Source: Peptoniphilus lacydonensis
GTDB lineage: Bacteria > Bacillota > Clostridia > Tissierellales > Peptoniphilaceae
Length of the DNA stretch: 64,000 bases
Reading direction: 5' to 3'
NCBI RefSeq assembly: GCF_900106515.1
Contig: NZ_FNWF01000003.1
Span: 868,001 to 932,000, forward strand
Shown here: piece after piece, positions 1-8,758 of the stretch
How the letters are laid out: every line of letters starts with the position of its first letter
Position numbering within the stretch: the stretch's first letter is position 1
The notes under the pieces: model-generated
The model's database searches: none
What the model was told of the DNA's origin: nothing
Seen by the model: the letters and a program-made list of their open reading frames with translations, nothing else
Program-made: the position numbers and the translations under genes

Positions 1-691
1 GAGATGATCTAGTCTTATTCTTTGATTTTTCTTCCAAATACTTTCCAACAGTTATTAAAGTTAATATCATTGCAGAAGATTCAAAATATAAATTTTTTCT
101 GTAAAGGTCAACAATTTCCATATTATTGTGTCCAAAGCCATAGGACATCATGTAAATTGCAAAAACTCCATAAATAAGTGCAGCCGATGAACCAACGGCA
201 ACAAGACTATCCATGTTTGGAGCTTTGTTTTTTAGTCCTTTAAAACCAGAAATGTAAAAATCTCTATTTATATACACAACAGGTAGTGCCAAAAGAAATT
301 GCGTAAAAGCAAAAATAATTGACCCTTCTCTTCCATTAAAAACTTTTGGAGTTGGAAGGTGAGCCATATGCCCCATTGATACATACATTAGTATCACCAT
401 AAAAATAATTGAAGATACAAGTCTATTTTTTAAATTTTTTTCTCTGTTATCTTCTACTTTATCTTCCTGTGAAACTTTTTTGCCAGACACACTTGCACCA
501 TAGCCAATTTTTTCCACTGCACTAATTATTTTTTCTTCACTTACTTTATCTTCATAAAAATTTACTTTCATAGAGTTTGTCATAAGATTTACATTTGCAG
601 ACTGAACTCCATCAAGTTTTTCAACAGCTTTTGTGACATTAGCCACGCAAGATGCACAAGTCATTCCACTTACATCAAATTTTTTCTCCAT
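1..691 (-). CDS. copA: Copper-exporting P-type ATPase, N-terminal part (runs off left edge)
   Basis: P1B-type ATPase that would pump copper out across the membrane. Only about 230 N-terminal residues lie in the window. They begin with a heavy-metal-associated domain carrying the metal-binding motif GMTCASC (Cys12 and Cys15). After a charged linker come several hydrophobic segments, including the stretch around APNMDSLVAVGSSAA, which is conserved in the transmembrane part of CopA. The phosphorylation and ATP-binding domains are outside the window. The start at 691 has a good GGAGG ribosome binding site at 695-700. A GC-rich palindrome just upstream is a possible copper-responsive operator. Family assignment is firm; copper rather than another soft metal is inferred from the motif. 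Confidence 0.93.
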   Translation of the reverse strand, partial: MEKKFDVSGMTCASCVANVTKAVEKLDGVQSANVNLMTNSMKVNFYEDKVSEEKIISAVEKIGYGASVSGKKVSQEDKVEDNREKNLKNRLVSSIIFMVILMYVSMGHMAHLPTPKVFNGREGSIIFAFTQFLLALPVVYINRDFYISGFKGLKNKAPNMDSLVAVGSSAALIYGVFAIYMMSYGFGHNNMEIVDLYRKNLYFESSAMILTLITVGKYLEEKSKNKTRSS

Positions 692-703
692 ATTACCTCC
701 TCC

Positions 704-719
704 CACCCCCTATTGGGTG
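704..719. promoter_or_regulatory. Candidate CsoR-type operator upstream of copA
   Basis: The inverted repeat CACCC-CCTATT-GGGTG stands out as GC-rich in very AT-rich DNA. It lies a few bases ahead of the copA ribosome binding site. CsoR operators are known as G/C-tract pseudo-palindromes in front of copper export genes. A weak promoter can be drawn on the minus strand (TTGTAA, 17 bp, TAATCT) just upstream. No csoR gene is in the window, so the regulator is inferred. Confidence 0.4.
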
Positions 720-895
720 TCATCTATTATTAGATTAACACAAATAAAAAAAATTTACAAATCTTCACATAAAAATCTTTTTTATTTCCTAAATTGCATA
801 ATATTTTATAAGATAAAGCGTACAATAAAATATGGTCTAGTAAAAAACTAAACCATATAAAAACTTCTTATTAAATTTTTTAACTTCACAAAAAC

Positions 896-1531
896 TTACA
901 TCTTAAATAAAATTTCATTTTCTATATAAATATGTCTTCTTATGTCCTCGTCAAGCTCTTCCATAAGACTATTAAGTTCTTTAACTTCTGGTTCTTCCGC
1001 ATTCATTTTATAATCACGAGTTAAATATTTTACTCTGTCAAAAAGTCCAATTGTCTTTTCATGTTCTGCAATCAAATTTTCGAAATCAACATCTTTTCCA
1101 GCTAAAGCATCTTTAAACTCAAATTCCTCTTCGCTTGAAAAGTGTGAAATAAGTTCTGCCTTAATGAGAAGTATAACTTCATATATTACAAAGAGTTGTT
1201 CTCCCCTCTCTCTATAATATTTTTTTATTGCACCTCTAAAAATTTCATCAATTTTTTCTGTCATTTCAAGTTCGTAAGGATGAATTTCATTTACAATATA
1301 ATTTATAAGTTCCTCCTTATTCATTTTATAAACTCTGTCCATATCTTTAAATTCAACCTGATCCTGAACTTTTTTTAGAAAATCTTCATAATTTGTACCA
1401 AGAGATTTTAAAGCATCTTCCAAACTTTCCATTGCAATAAAATCATACTCTGCGCCAAGTTTTTGAATTTCCTTTAAAATCTTTGGATTCTCCATAACTG
1501 CAGCTTCAACTGTCATATTTCTATCTAACAT
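896..1531 (-). CDS. Hemerythrin-like iron-sulfur cluster repair (RIC/ScdA/YtfE-type) protein
   Basis: A 211-residue protein that resembles the di-iron RIC/ScdA/YtfE family, which repairs Fe-S clusters after nitrosative or oxidative damage. The C-terminal hemerythrin-like four-helix domain keeps the expected pattern of metal ligands: His84 (HPYE), His130, His157 (AEHEK), and His200 with Glu204 in the RRHIYIENEILF ending. The short N-terminal ScdA_N-like domain is present, but the usual Cys-Cys motif (CCGG) is absent, and GAEYDFIA stands in its place. The next upstream gene, threonine aldolase, is 9 bp away on the same strand, so the two are probably co-transcribed. Assignment rests on ligand spacing; exact substrate unproven. 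Confidence 0.75.
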   Translation of the reverse strand: MLDRNMTVEAAVMENPKILKEIQKLGAEYDFIAMESLEDALKSLGTNYEDFLKKVQDQVEFKDMDRVYKMNKEELINYIVNEIHPYELEMTEKIDEIFRGAIKKYYRERGEQLFVIYEVILLIKAELISHFSSEEEFEFKDALAGKDVDFENLIAEHEKTIGLFDRVKYLTRDYKMNAEEPEVKELNSLMEELDEDIRRHIYIENEILFKM

Positions 1532-1540
1532 TTTTTCCTC

Positions 1541-2539
1541 CTATTTATCTAAAGAATTTAAAAATCCTATTACATCACTCTCTTCTGTTCTGTAATTTGT
1601 AACTAGTCTAATAATTGACTCTCTTTTATTATCTATTTCAAAAATATTTTCTCTTTGTAACTTTTTAATTTCATCTGGATTTGACTTTATAAAAATTTGA
1701 TTTGACTCTCCAAAAAGTGGCTCTCTTCCCATTTTACTAAGACCATGGAACAGAAGTCTTGACATTTTATAAGCTTTATTTGCATTTTCATAGTAAAGAC
1801 CACTTTGAAATAATACTTTAAATGACAAACCTATCAAGAAAGATTTTGCCATCATTGCCCCTCTTTGTTTCAAATAATATCTAAAATCCTTTCTTAAATT
1901 TTCATCTAATATTACAAGAGCTTCCCCAAAAATTGCGCCATTTTTTGTGCCACCAATAGAAAAAATATGTGAGTATTTTGCATAATCAGAAAGTCTTGAA
2001 TTATTTGCAGCCATTGCATGGGCAATTCTAGCACCATCAATATATAAATAAAGATTATTTTCCTCGCAGACTTTATAAATCTCTCTTATCTCATCTACCG
2101 AATAAACTGTCCCAAGCTCTGTGGTTTGTGAAATATAGACAACTTTTATTTTTACATCAATTTCTCCAGCTTGATTTTCTAGTAATTCTTTTATATCTTC
2201 TGCTTTTAATTTTCCATTAGAATTTTCTATTGTGACGACTTTATGACCTGTCGCCTCAATTGACCCCGTTTCATGATGAGTTATATGGCCAGTACTTGCA
2301 GATAAAACTGCTTCAAAAGGCCTTAATGCAAAAGTAGTTGCCAAAATATTTGTAGCAGTTCCTCCAGATACAAATTCTATATCTGCATCACAATCTATTT
2401 CCTTTAAGATTAATTTTCTAGCAGAATTAGAAATTTCATCTAAACCATAACCAGAAATTTTTTCATCAAATATCTTATTAATTTCCTCATAAATTTCTCT
2501 TGAACCAAAATCGTTATAATCATTTAAAAAATTATTCAT
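1541..2539 (-). CDS. ltaE: Low-specificity L-threonine aldolase family protein
   Basis: A 332-residue PLP enzyme of the beta-eliminating lyase/threonine aldolase family, which splits L-threonine or allo-threonine to glycine and acetaldehyde. Family features are visible in order: FVSGGTATN near residue 57 (cofactor phosphate region), HITHHETG near 85, YIDGARI with Asp168 and Arg171, and GGTKNG with Lys199 as the PLP Schiff-base lysine. Length is typical of the family. The related amino-acid beta-eliminating lyases cannot be fully excluded. The gene stops 9 bp before the RIC-like gene and reads away from the adhesin module. Confidence 0.88.
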   Translation of the reverse strand: MNNFLNDYNDFGSREIYEEINKIFDEKISGYGLDEISNSARKLILKEIDCDADIEFVSGGTATNILATTFALRPFEAVLSASTGHITHHETGSIEATGHKVVTIENSNGKLKAEDIKELLENQAGEIDVKIKVVYISQTTELGTVYSVDEIREIYKVCEENNLYLYIDGARIAHAMAANNSRLSDYAKYSHIFSIGGTKNGAIFGEALVILDENLRKDFRYYLKQRGAMMAKSFLIGLSFKVLFQSGLYYENANKAYKMSRLLFHGLSKMGREPLFGESNQIFIKSNPDEIKKLQRENIFEIDNKRESIIRLVTNYRTEESDVIGFLNSLDK

Positions 2540-2568
2540 AACTCACCCCGTATTATTATTACCCAATA

Positions 2569-2613
2569 TTATATATTAAATGTGAATTTTTAAAAAATAG
2601 GCTACAATATTAA
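2569..2613 (+). repeat. 45-bp direct repeat, left copy (flanks sortase-adhesin module)
   Basis: This stretch matches 8702-8746 at 42 of 45 positions in the same orientation; the differences are at 2584, 2586 and 2602. It contains TACAAT, which looks like a -10 box. In the right copy it serves as the promoter of the following aminotransferase gene. Here it drives nothing obvious and runs into a terminator 40 bp later. Together the copies bracket the sortase and adhesin genes. Confidence 0.8.
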
Positions 2614-2652
2614 ATTATGATATCTTTTATATAATATTTGAAATAAAATATA

Positions 2653-2703
2653 AAAAAGTGATGAACAGAATAGATCTTCCTATTCTGCAACATCACCTTT
2701 TAT
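2653..2703. terminator. Bidirectional intrinsic terminator at end of sortase gene
   Basis: GTGATG (2658-2663) and AGAATAG (2667-2673) pair with CTATTCT (2680-2686) and CATCAC (2691-2696). The stem is flanked by A- and T-rich runs on both sides, so it can terminate the leftward adhesin-sortase transcript and stop rightward reading from the orphan promoter-like repeat. Confidence 0.8.
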
Positions 2704-2716
2704 AGCTTTGATTTTT

Positions 2717-3364
2717 TCAGTTTTCGATATTTTCGTCACTTCTTATTAATTCTGATTTAATTAAGAGTCTTTTATCATTTTTTGGATAAGGGTGACACGC
2801 CATTAAAAATAGCTTTGTCTTTCCTTCCTCTCGTGTGAATTTACTCCAATCTGTGGGTTCAATCACTTCTTTATCAACTACTTTGTAGTAAAGTTCTTCT
2901 TCTCTTGTAGTGATTTTTAGTTCATCGCCAATTTCCAGCTTATCAATATTTAGAAAGGATTGCGTTTCATTTCTTCCCCCTCTATGTCCTGCAAGAACTG
3001 TTATAGTGTTGTCTTTTGATGTTGGTATATCAGTACCTTCTACAATGCCTGAACCAGTCAATAAAGATTGTTTACTGGTATTTTCACTAATAGGAGTTAT
3101 AACCCCAATCTTATCAATTCTGAGAACACCTATTGCTGTATCTTTTATAGTATCCTTTACTTCATCTGGTTGTTCTTCTTTTTCATAATTTTCTAAAGAA
3201 GGTAATTCCTCTTTCATTTGGCTTTCAAGGTTTATTGATGCTTCTTTTTTAAATTCTATTCTTTTTTTGTTAAGAACCAGAAATGCAATGGCAAAGACTA
3301 TTAATATTAATCCAATACCAATAAGAGATTTACTAAGATAATCCTTTCTTTCTTTATTTGACAT
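2717..3364 (-). CDS. Sortase family transpeptidase
   Basis: A 215-residue sortase that would cut LPXTG-type signals and attach the protein to peptidoglycan or to another pilin subunit. One N-terminal membrane anchor (about residues 13-31) is followed by the sortase fold with catalytic His127 (VLAGHRGG), Cys190 (FLMACHPYP) and Arg199 (DKRLLI). There is no second C-terminal membrane segment, which most class C pilin sortases have. The core nevertheless resembles classes C and D, so the class is left open. Its start overlaps the end of the upstream LPXTG adhesin gene by 11 bp, so the two are translationally coupled and the adhesin is its likely substrate. Confidence 0.92.
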   Translation of the reverse strand: MSNKERKDYLSKSLIGIGLILIVFAIAFLVLNKKRIEFKKEASINLESQMKEELPSLENYEKEEQPDEVKDTIKDTAIGVLRIDKIGVITPISENTSKQSLLTGSGIVEGTDIPTSKDNTITVLAGHRGGRNETQSFLNIDKLEIGDELKITTREEELYYKVVDKEVIEPTDWSKFTREEGKTKLFLMACHPYPKNDKRLLIKSELIRSDENIEN

Positions 3365-6300
3365 TTTTCTTTCTTCTTGAGTTTAGTTTCTTTTTTCTTT
3401 GAATTCCAGCAAATGTAGAAAGATTTCCTAGTCCCAGTAGAATCCAAGCGTAAGTTGATAAATTCAATCCATCTCCTGTCTTAGGCAATTCTTTACCTTG
3501 TGAAGGAGTCTTGGAAGTGTTTGGTTTGTCTGGTGTTTCAACCTCATTTGGTTCTTCTGGAGTGTTTGGATTTTCAGGCTCTTCTGGATTATCCAGTTTA
3601 TTTGGAGTATCTGGTTTTTCTGGTTTCTTTGGATCTTCTGATCTATCTGGTCTAGTTGGCTTTTCTTCTTTGTTTACAATCGTAAATCCATCTTCTGCAC
3701 TGCCAAGATAATTGACATCAAACCATTTTCCATCTAATTTTATTGTGTTTCCAGCTTCGCCAACTTCTTTTATCGTATAATGATAATCATGTGTTGAATT
3801 TGAACTTTTCTTAGCGTCTAAATCTTTAAATTCACCACTCCAATTATTGTCTTTATTTAAGTCAAGGAGCTTTCCTGTCGCTTCTCCATCCCTATAAAGT
3901 TCTACTTCTATTTTGTCTACTGGCTTATTTCCATATAGAATCCAGTCTTTTTTAACTTTAATATCTATGGTATTAGGTTCTGATGGTCTTGGTCTTGGCG
4001 GTGATTTTGGTTCTTCTTGATTTCTTATAGTATAACCATCTTCCATAGATCCACTATAATTCACTTTGTACCAATTTCCATTAATCTTAATTGAACCAGT
4101 ATCTTCACCAACTTCTTTTACTGTGTATTTGTAATAGTTCTTTGAATCTAAGCTTTCCACAACGTCTAAGTCTTTGAATTCTGCTGTCCACTTGTTGTCT
4201 TTTGTTAGTTCTTTCTTTTCTCCTGTAGCTTTTCCATCTCTATAAAGTTCTACTTCTATTTTGTCTACTGGAGCTTCTATAACTTTTCCATTCTTATTTT
4301 GCCAAACTTTTTCAACTTTGATGTCTTCTTTTGATGGAGTTATTGGTGTCCATGGGTCTGATTTCTCTTCTAACTTATTTTTTATTGTTAGACCTTTTTC
4401 TTCATTTCCATCGTAACTTACTTGGTATTTTTTATCACCAATTGTAATTTTACCATCTTTTTCGCCAACTTCTTTTACTGTGTATTTGTAGGCTTTTTTT
4501 GAGTCCAATTTTTCTACTACGTCTAAGTCTTTGAATTCTGCTTTCCAATTGTTAGCTTTGTTTAGTTCTTTCTTTTCACCTGTAGCTTTTCCGTCTTTGT
4601 AGAGTTCTACTTCAATTTTTTCTACTGGTGCAGATATTTCTTTTCCGTCTTTGTCTTGCCAAATCTTTTCGACTTTTACATCTGTCTTTGGTGGGTCTAA
4701 TGGTGTCAATGGATTTGGTTCTTTATTTGTGATCTTAAAACCATCTTCCTTTGTTCTCGTATATGAAACATCATACCATTTATCTCCAAACTTGATTGAG
4801 CCGTCTTTTTCTCCGACTTCTTTTATCGTATATATGTCGGATTTATCTTCTAATTCTAAGTTTTTGAATTCTGCTTTCCAGTTGTTGGATTTATCTAATT
4901 CTAATTTCTTTCCTGTGGCTTGCTCATCTTTATATAGTTCTACTTCTATTTTGCCTGTTGGAGCGTCTATAACTTTGCCATCTTTATCTTGCCAAATCTT
5001 TTCGACTTTGATGTCTTCTTTTTTTATTAAGCCATTCGTAACAGAATTAGATTTTCCAAAATTTCCATCATCTGCATATCTCACAAAAAAGCTGTTCGTT
5101 GCAACTTTATCATTAAGAACATTGCTGCCAGGATATTCTGGAGCTTTCATTTGAAGTCTGATATCTAGGGTTTCATATTGTGTTAATACTGGGTCATAAT
5201 TACCGATTATCTTTACAGCGGTTACATCTTCGTATGATGTCGGATTTTTAACCCAATTTTGGCTTTTTACAGCTTTTACTGGGTCTTCTGAAGGATTCTC
5301 ATCTGTTGTATAAAAAATATTAAAATCCTTTGTTATATCTTTACCAGCTTTATAGATTTTTATTTCATCGACAAGTTTATTCCTGTATTTATTATTTCCA
5401 TCAGTAAAACTTGGTAGTACATCATATATTTCCAGTTTATTTAAATACTCATCTTTATAGTTATTTACTCTAAGCTGATATTCAAACCTACCTAATTTAT
5501 CATTGGCTTTATCAGCATAATTAGTAACTGTATCTAATGAAAATGCCCTGTCATATACAAGGTCCCCATTTTCTTCTGCTGGTTCTAAACTTCTTATTCT
5601 TTTAATACTTTTTACACTCTGTGCCAAAGTTGAGGTTACCTTTGACTTCGCCATTAGGATAGAATCATGTGTCTTCCCGTTTCTATTGATATCCAGCTTA
5701 TCAACAACTACTGTAAATGACATAGGGTCACCAACCTTAGGGTTTAACACAGATTGGTCATCATTGAAGTAAGAATATACTATATTGTCATTATTAAGTT
5801 TTTCTGTAATCGCCCTTTCTGGAACAATATTCTCATTAATTCTTCCTCCAAAACTAAATTCTAATTTCTTACCATGAACATTCCTAAATTCACCCACTAA
5901 AAAGTTGTCATATTTTAAAATAAAAGCGTCTCTACCCGTATTATTGTAATTCTTTACCAGCTCATATTTATAATTAAATCCACTTCCGACATCAGCTCTT
6001 AAACCTAATTCTTTTGGATCTGTACTTACAGTTGTACCTTCAGGTAAAAGATCTACAAATGTTAGGTTTGAGAGTTCTCTTTGGTCAGATAATCCTCTAA
6101 AATCGTATTCTATTTTAAATCTAATCTGATCTCCAACCTTAGGTGTAGGATTACGTAAGTAATCGGTGCTTTTATAGAGCTTAACAGACTCTTCTATTGG
6201 TATGAGGTATTTATCTGCTGATGCTGTAAAATTATATTCATCCTCTCCGGATTTTAAATTTACTTCTGCTGTATTATTAAGGGCTCTATCTGGTTCAAAT

Positions 6301-8489
6301 TTAACCTTAAAAGGATCCTTGTACTTCATTTTTAAACCTAATTTAAGCTGAGCACCTACTGGCAGTTCATAATTTTTAAAATGTATCTCTACTTTATCAT
6401 ACTCTGGATTTACAGCCGGCGCATTTTCTCTTTCTATCTTTCCATCAAGAACTTGCCTTCTTATATTTTTTGCTTCTTCCTGAGCAAGTTTATTTATCGG
6501 ATGCTCAGTATATCCAAATAACTTTTCAGTTATAATATCATAAGTCCCGTCTGACTTAATCCCCCTTATCTCATACTGTTCAGGTTTCAAGTTATGTTTA
6601 TTAGGTGTAGTTTGTTCTGGAATAAATATACCTGAAACATAAAATCTAGGATCAAAGCTTTTAGCATCTTCAATTATGACTATATTTTTCATAGGCTCAG
6701 GTGTCTTGTTTTCTAGAAAAACGCTATAATTGACTTCTGCACTAGCCATACCTGTTGGATCATAATAAGTCTTGGCTGGTGTCTCCGGATGGTATACCCC
6801 GTCATCAAATTCATTATTCTTCCAAAATACGCCGCTTCCATCTAATGGATCGGATGTCAATTGAAAGCTTAAATTAGCTGAAGCCTTGTAAACTTCCCCT
6901 TCACTTGGGTTATATGGCCTTGCTTCTATATCAACACTATTGTCATAATATACTCTATCCTCTTTTGGCATATCCTTTGAATTGGTTTTTGCACCTGGAA
7001 AGCGTAATTTTAGCTGAACACCTTCTTCATATAGGTCGCCTTCAGCGCCACCACATAAAAAGTCTCCATCCTTATTACTATGTCTTTTTCTTTCATTAAG
7101 ATTATAAGTTACAGTCTTTCCATCTTTAGAAAGCACCCATCCTGGGTTTTCTTCCTCTCTAAATTCAGCTGTCCTTTCCCTTCCATCCTTATCCGTATAA
7201 GTTGGTAGGGTGTCTGTGATTACATAAGATTTAAGAGCTCTTGCTTTGCTTCCATTGTAACCACGATCTTTAACTTCTAACTTGAATTGGAAGTTTACAG
7301 GTCTTGTGTCATTTTCTGATATTCTTCGAGGATCATTTTTATCTTCACTACCGCCATAATTCATTTGGTCTTTTTCACTAGATAGGTTAACTAATTTTCT
7401 TCCTCTAAAGTCATCATATTTAATAGAATAAACTTTATCTTTTACTTCTTTTATAAGACATCCACTTGCATCATAAAGCTTAACTTCTGGTTGGAATTTA
7501 TAATCTGGTGGTGTAATGTTGTCTTTAAAACTAAAGGTATAAGGTATTTTTAAAGTGGTAGTCGAATCTATGGCTTTTAAATAAACTCTATAAATGGTCT
7601 TCCTATCTTCTACTCTCTTTTCCACCTTATCAATCATAGGATACTCTTTTATAGTAGCTGAAGAATCTATATACTTTCCTTGGTTATTTGGGTCTTCCCA
7701 TCTTGTCACATCAATAGGATCCCAGTTCCCATCGTTTCTTATTGGAAACTCTTCAGAAGGGAATATAATATCATAATATAATCCTTCAACTTGACCTTCA
7801 ATTCCCTTACCATCAATTACTACATTACTTTGAATTAAATCTGTTCCATAATATTCTGTTTGTTCGTGTGATTCTATATCTAAGCTAAGGTCAATATTAG
7901 AACAGCTTCCATTTACCTCATTATCTTCATTATTATCATTTTCATTATTTTCAGCATTCATCACTTTTTCTGTCGATGCTTCGTCTTCTTTAATTTCTAA
8001 TTCTCTTTCTTCAGGAGGATTGTTTGTATTTAGTAGGCTGCCTTCGATAGCAATACTACCTGCTACATCTGTTTTATCCTCTACAAGGCTTGTAAATACT
8101 ACCTTTAGAGTACCTCCCCCAACTTCAGAATTAGAGTTATTTACTTGTGCCTTTGCAACTTGAACTCCATCAATGGTATTGACTGTAAAATCATTTTCTG
8201 ATGTTTTAAAGTTTTTTGGAAGGTTTACATTAAAGTAATCTCCTGCCTTAATGTTTTCTTCGTATTCACTAGAATCCCAATCAAACTCTAATTTACAATT
8301 TTTTTCTTCTGCAATGTCGTCATTAAGATCAATGGTATTACCATTTTGATCTTTAACTTCCATTCTACTTATCTTTGTTTTTGTTAGCTCATTTGCACCT
8401 TGTGCAAATATTTCTCCAATTGGAACAAATGTGCTTAATAGCATTAAACAAGCTAAAAAAAATGCCATTAATTTTTTATTTCTTAACAT
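3354..8489 (-). CDS. Large LPXTG-anchored surface adhesin with CnaB repeats
   Basis: A 1711-residue cell-wall protein. A signal peptide (residues 1-29, cleavage near IFA-QG) is followed by a collagen-binding/fimbrial-like N-terminal region. A long central region of several beta-sandwich units follows, with repeated phrases such as KVGDQIRFKIEYD and KVGDPMSFTVVVD. Four CnaB-type repeats occupy about residues 1158-1606. A Pro/Glu-rich wall-spanning linker comes next, then LPKTG at 1668-1672, a hydrophobic segment and a basic tail. Each CnaB unit has a KVEKIW-like strand, a KEVGE segment and a final ITNK-like strand, matching the Lys-Glu-Asn layout for intramolecular isopeptide bonds (inferred). 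The ligand is unknown. The sortase gene overlaps its 3' end, and AAAGGAGG precedes the start. Confidence 0.93.
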   Translation of the reverse strand: MLRNKKLMAFFLACLMLLSTFVPIGEIFAQGANELTKTKISRMEVKDQNGNTIDLNDDIAEEKNCKLEFDWDSSEYEENIKAGDYFNVNLPKNFKTSENDFTVNTIDGVQVAKAQVNNSNSEVGGGTLKVVFTSLVEDKTDVAGSIAIEGSLLNTNNPPEERELEIKEDEASTEKVMNAENNENDNNEDNEVNGSCSNIDLSLDIESHEQTEYYGTDLIQSNVVIDGKGIEGQVEGLYYDIIFPSEEFPIRNDGNWDPIDVTRWEDPNNQGKYIDSSATIKEYPMIDKVEKRVEDRKTIYRVYLKAIDSTTTLKIPYTFSFKDNITPPDYKFQPEVKLYDASGCLIKEVKDKVYSIKYDDFRGRKLVNLSSEKDQMNYGGSEDKNDPRRISENDTRPVNFQFKLEVKDRGYNGSKARALKSYVITDTLPTYTDKDGRERTAEFREEENPGWVLSKDGKTVTYNLNERKRHSNKDGDFLCGGAEGDLYEEGVQLKLRFPGAKTNSKDMPKEDRVYYDNSVDIEARPYNPSEGEVYKASANLSFQLTSDPLDGSGVFWKNNEFDDGVYHPETPAKTYYDPTGMASAEVNYSVFLENKTPEPMKNIVIIEDAKSFDPRFYVSGIFIPEQTTPNKHNLKPEQYEIRGIKSDGTYDIITEKLFGYTEHPINKLAQEEAKNIRRQVLDGKIERENAPAVNPEYDKVEIHFKNYELPVGAQLKLGLKMKYKDPFKVKFEPDRALNNTAEVNLKSGEDEYNFTASADKYLIPIEESVKLYKSTDYLRNPTPKVGDQIRFKIEYDFRGLSDQRELSNLTFVDLLPEGTTVSTDPKELGLRADVGSGFNYKYELVKNYNNTGRDAFILKYDNFLVGEFRNVHGKKLEFSFGGRINENIVPERAITEKLNNDNIVYSYFNDDQSVLNPKVGDPMSFTVVVDKLDINRNGKTHDSILMAKSKVTSTLAQSVKSIKRIRSLEPAEENGDLVYDRAFSLDTVTNYADKANDKLGRFEYQLRVNNYKDEYLNKLEIYDVLPSFTDGNNKYRNKLVDEIKIYKAGKDITKDFNIFYTTDENPSEDPVKAVKSQNWVKNPTSYEDVTAVKIIGNYDPVLTQYETLDIRLQMKAPEYPGSNVLNDKVATNSFFVRYADDGNFGKSNSVTNGLIKKEDIKVEKIWQDKDGKVIDAPTGKIEVELYKDEQATGKKLELDKSNNWKAEFKNLELEDKSDIYTIKEVGEKDGSIKFGDKWYDVSYTRTKEDGFKITNKEPNPLTPLDPPKTDVKVEKIWQDKDGKEISAPVEKIEVELYKDGKATGEKKELNKANNWKAEFKDLDVVEKLDSKKAYKYTVKEVGEKDGKITIGDKKYQVSYDGNEEKGLTIKNKLEEKSDPWTPITPSKEDIKVEKVWQNKNGKVIEAPVDKIEVELYRDGKATGEKKELTKDNKWTAEFKDLDVVESLDSKNYYKYTVKEVGEDTGSIKINGNWYKVNYSGSMEDGYTIRNQEEPKSPPRPRPSEPNTIDIKVKKDWILYGNKPVDKIEVELYRDGEATGKLLDLNKDNNWSGEFKDLDAKKSSNSTHDYHYTIKEVGEAGNTIKLDGKWFDVNYLGSAEDGFTIVNKEEKPTRPDRSEDPKKPEKPDTPNKLDNPEEPENPNTPEEPNEVETPDKPNTSKTPSQGKELPKTGDGLNLSTYAWILLGLGNLSTFAGIQRKKKLNSRRKKNVK
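3660..5020 (-). repeat. Four tandem CnaB-coding repeats within the adhesin gene
   Basis: Units begin near 5017, 4685, 4327 and 3969 (minus-strand order) and are about 330-360 bp each. The coding phrases for VELY(K/R)DGKATG, WKAEFKDL and YTVKEVGE recur with near-identical DNA, most strongly between the second and third units. This suggests recent unit duplication, and copy number may vary between strains. Confidence 0.88.
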
Positions 8490-8701
8490 AATGTCTTTTC
8501 CTCCTTTTTGCTATTTATTTTTCCTCAAAAACAATTCTATATAATAAAATTATTTTAAGGAATATTAAAGAAGACATTTATATTATGAGTATATCATATT
8601 TTCAATTATTTTTTAATCAAAAGACACTATTTTATCGGATTTTTCTAACTTTTATAATAAAATTTTTTTAATTACTAAAATGTTTACATTTTTGGTCGAA
8701 T

Positions 8702-8746
8702 TTATATATTAAATGTAATTTTTTAAAAAATAGGGTACAATATTAA
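8702..8746 (+). repeat. 45-bp direct repeat, right copy; promoter of aminotransferase gene
   Basis: This is the second copy of 2569-2613 (42/45 identical). It carries TACAAT at 8736-8741 as a likely -10 and is followed directly by the GGAGG ribosome binding site of the 8759 gene, so it probably is that gene's promoter. The rest of the 8490-8758 gap is AT-rich, holds the 5' region of the adhesin gene on the minus strand, and shows no other gene. Confidence 0.75.
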
Positions 8747-8758
8747 GGAGGTGTTTAA

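Noticed and set aside
4651-5154. Long plus-strand reading frames opposite the adhesin repeats
   Set aside because: They mirror the minus-strand CnaB repeats, have no ribosome binding sites and have serine/phenylalanine-rich composition typical of antisense frames.
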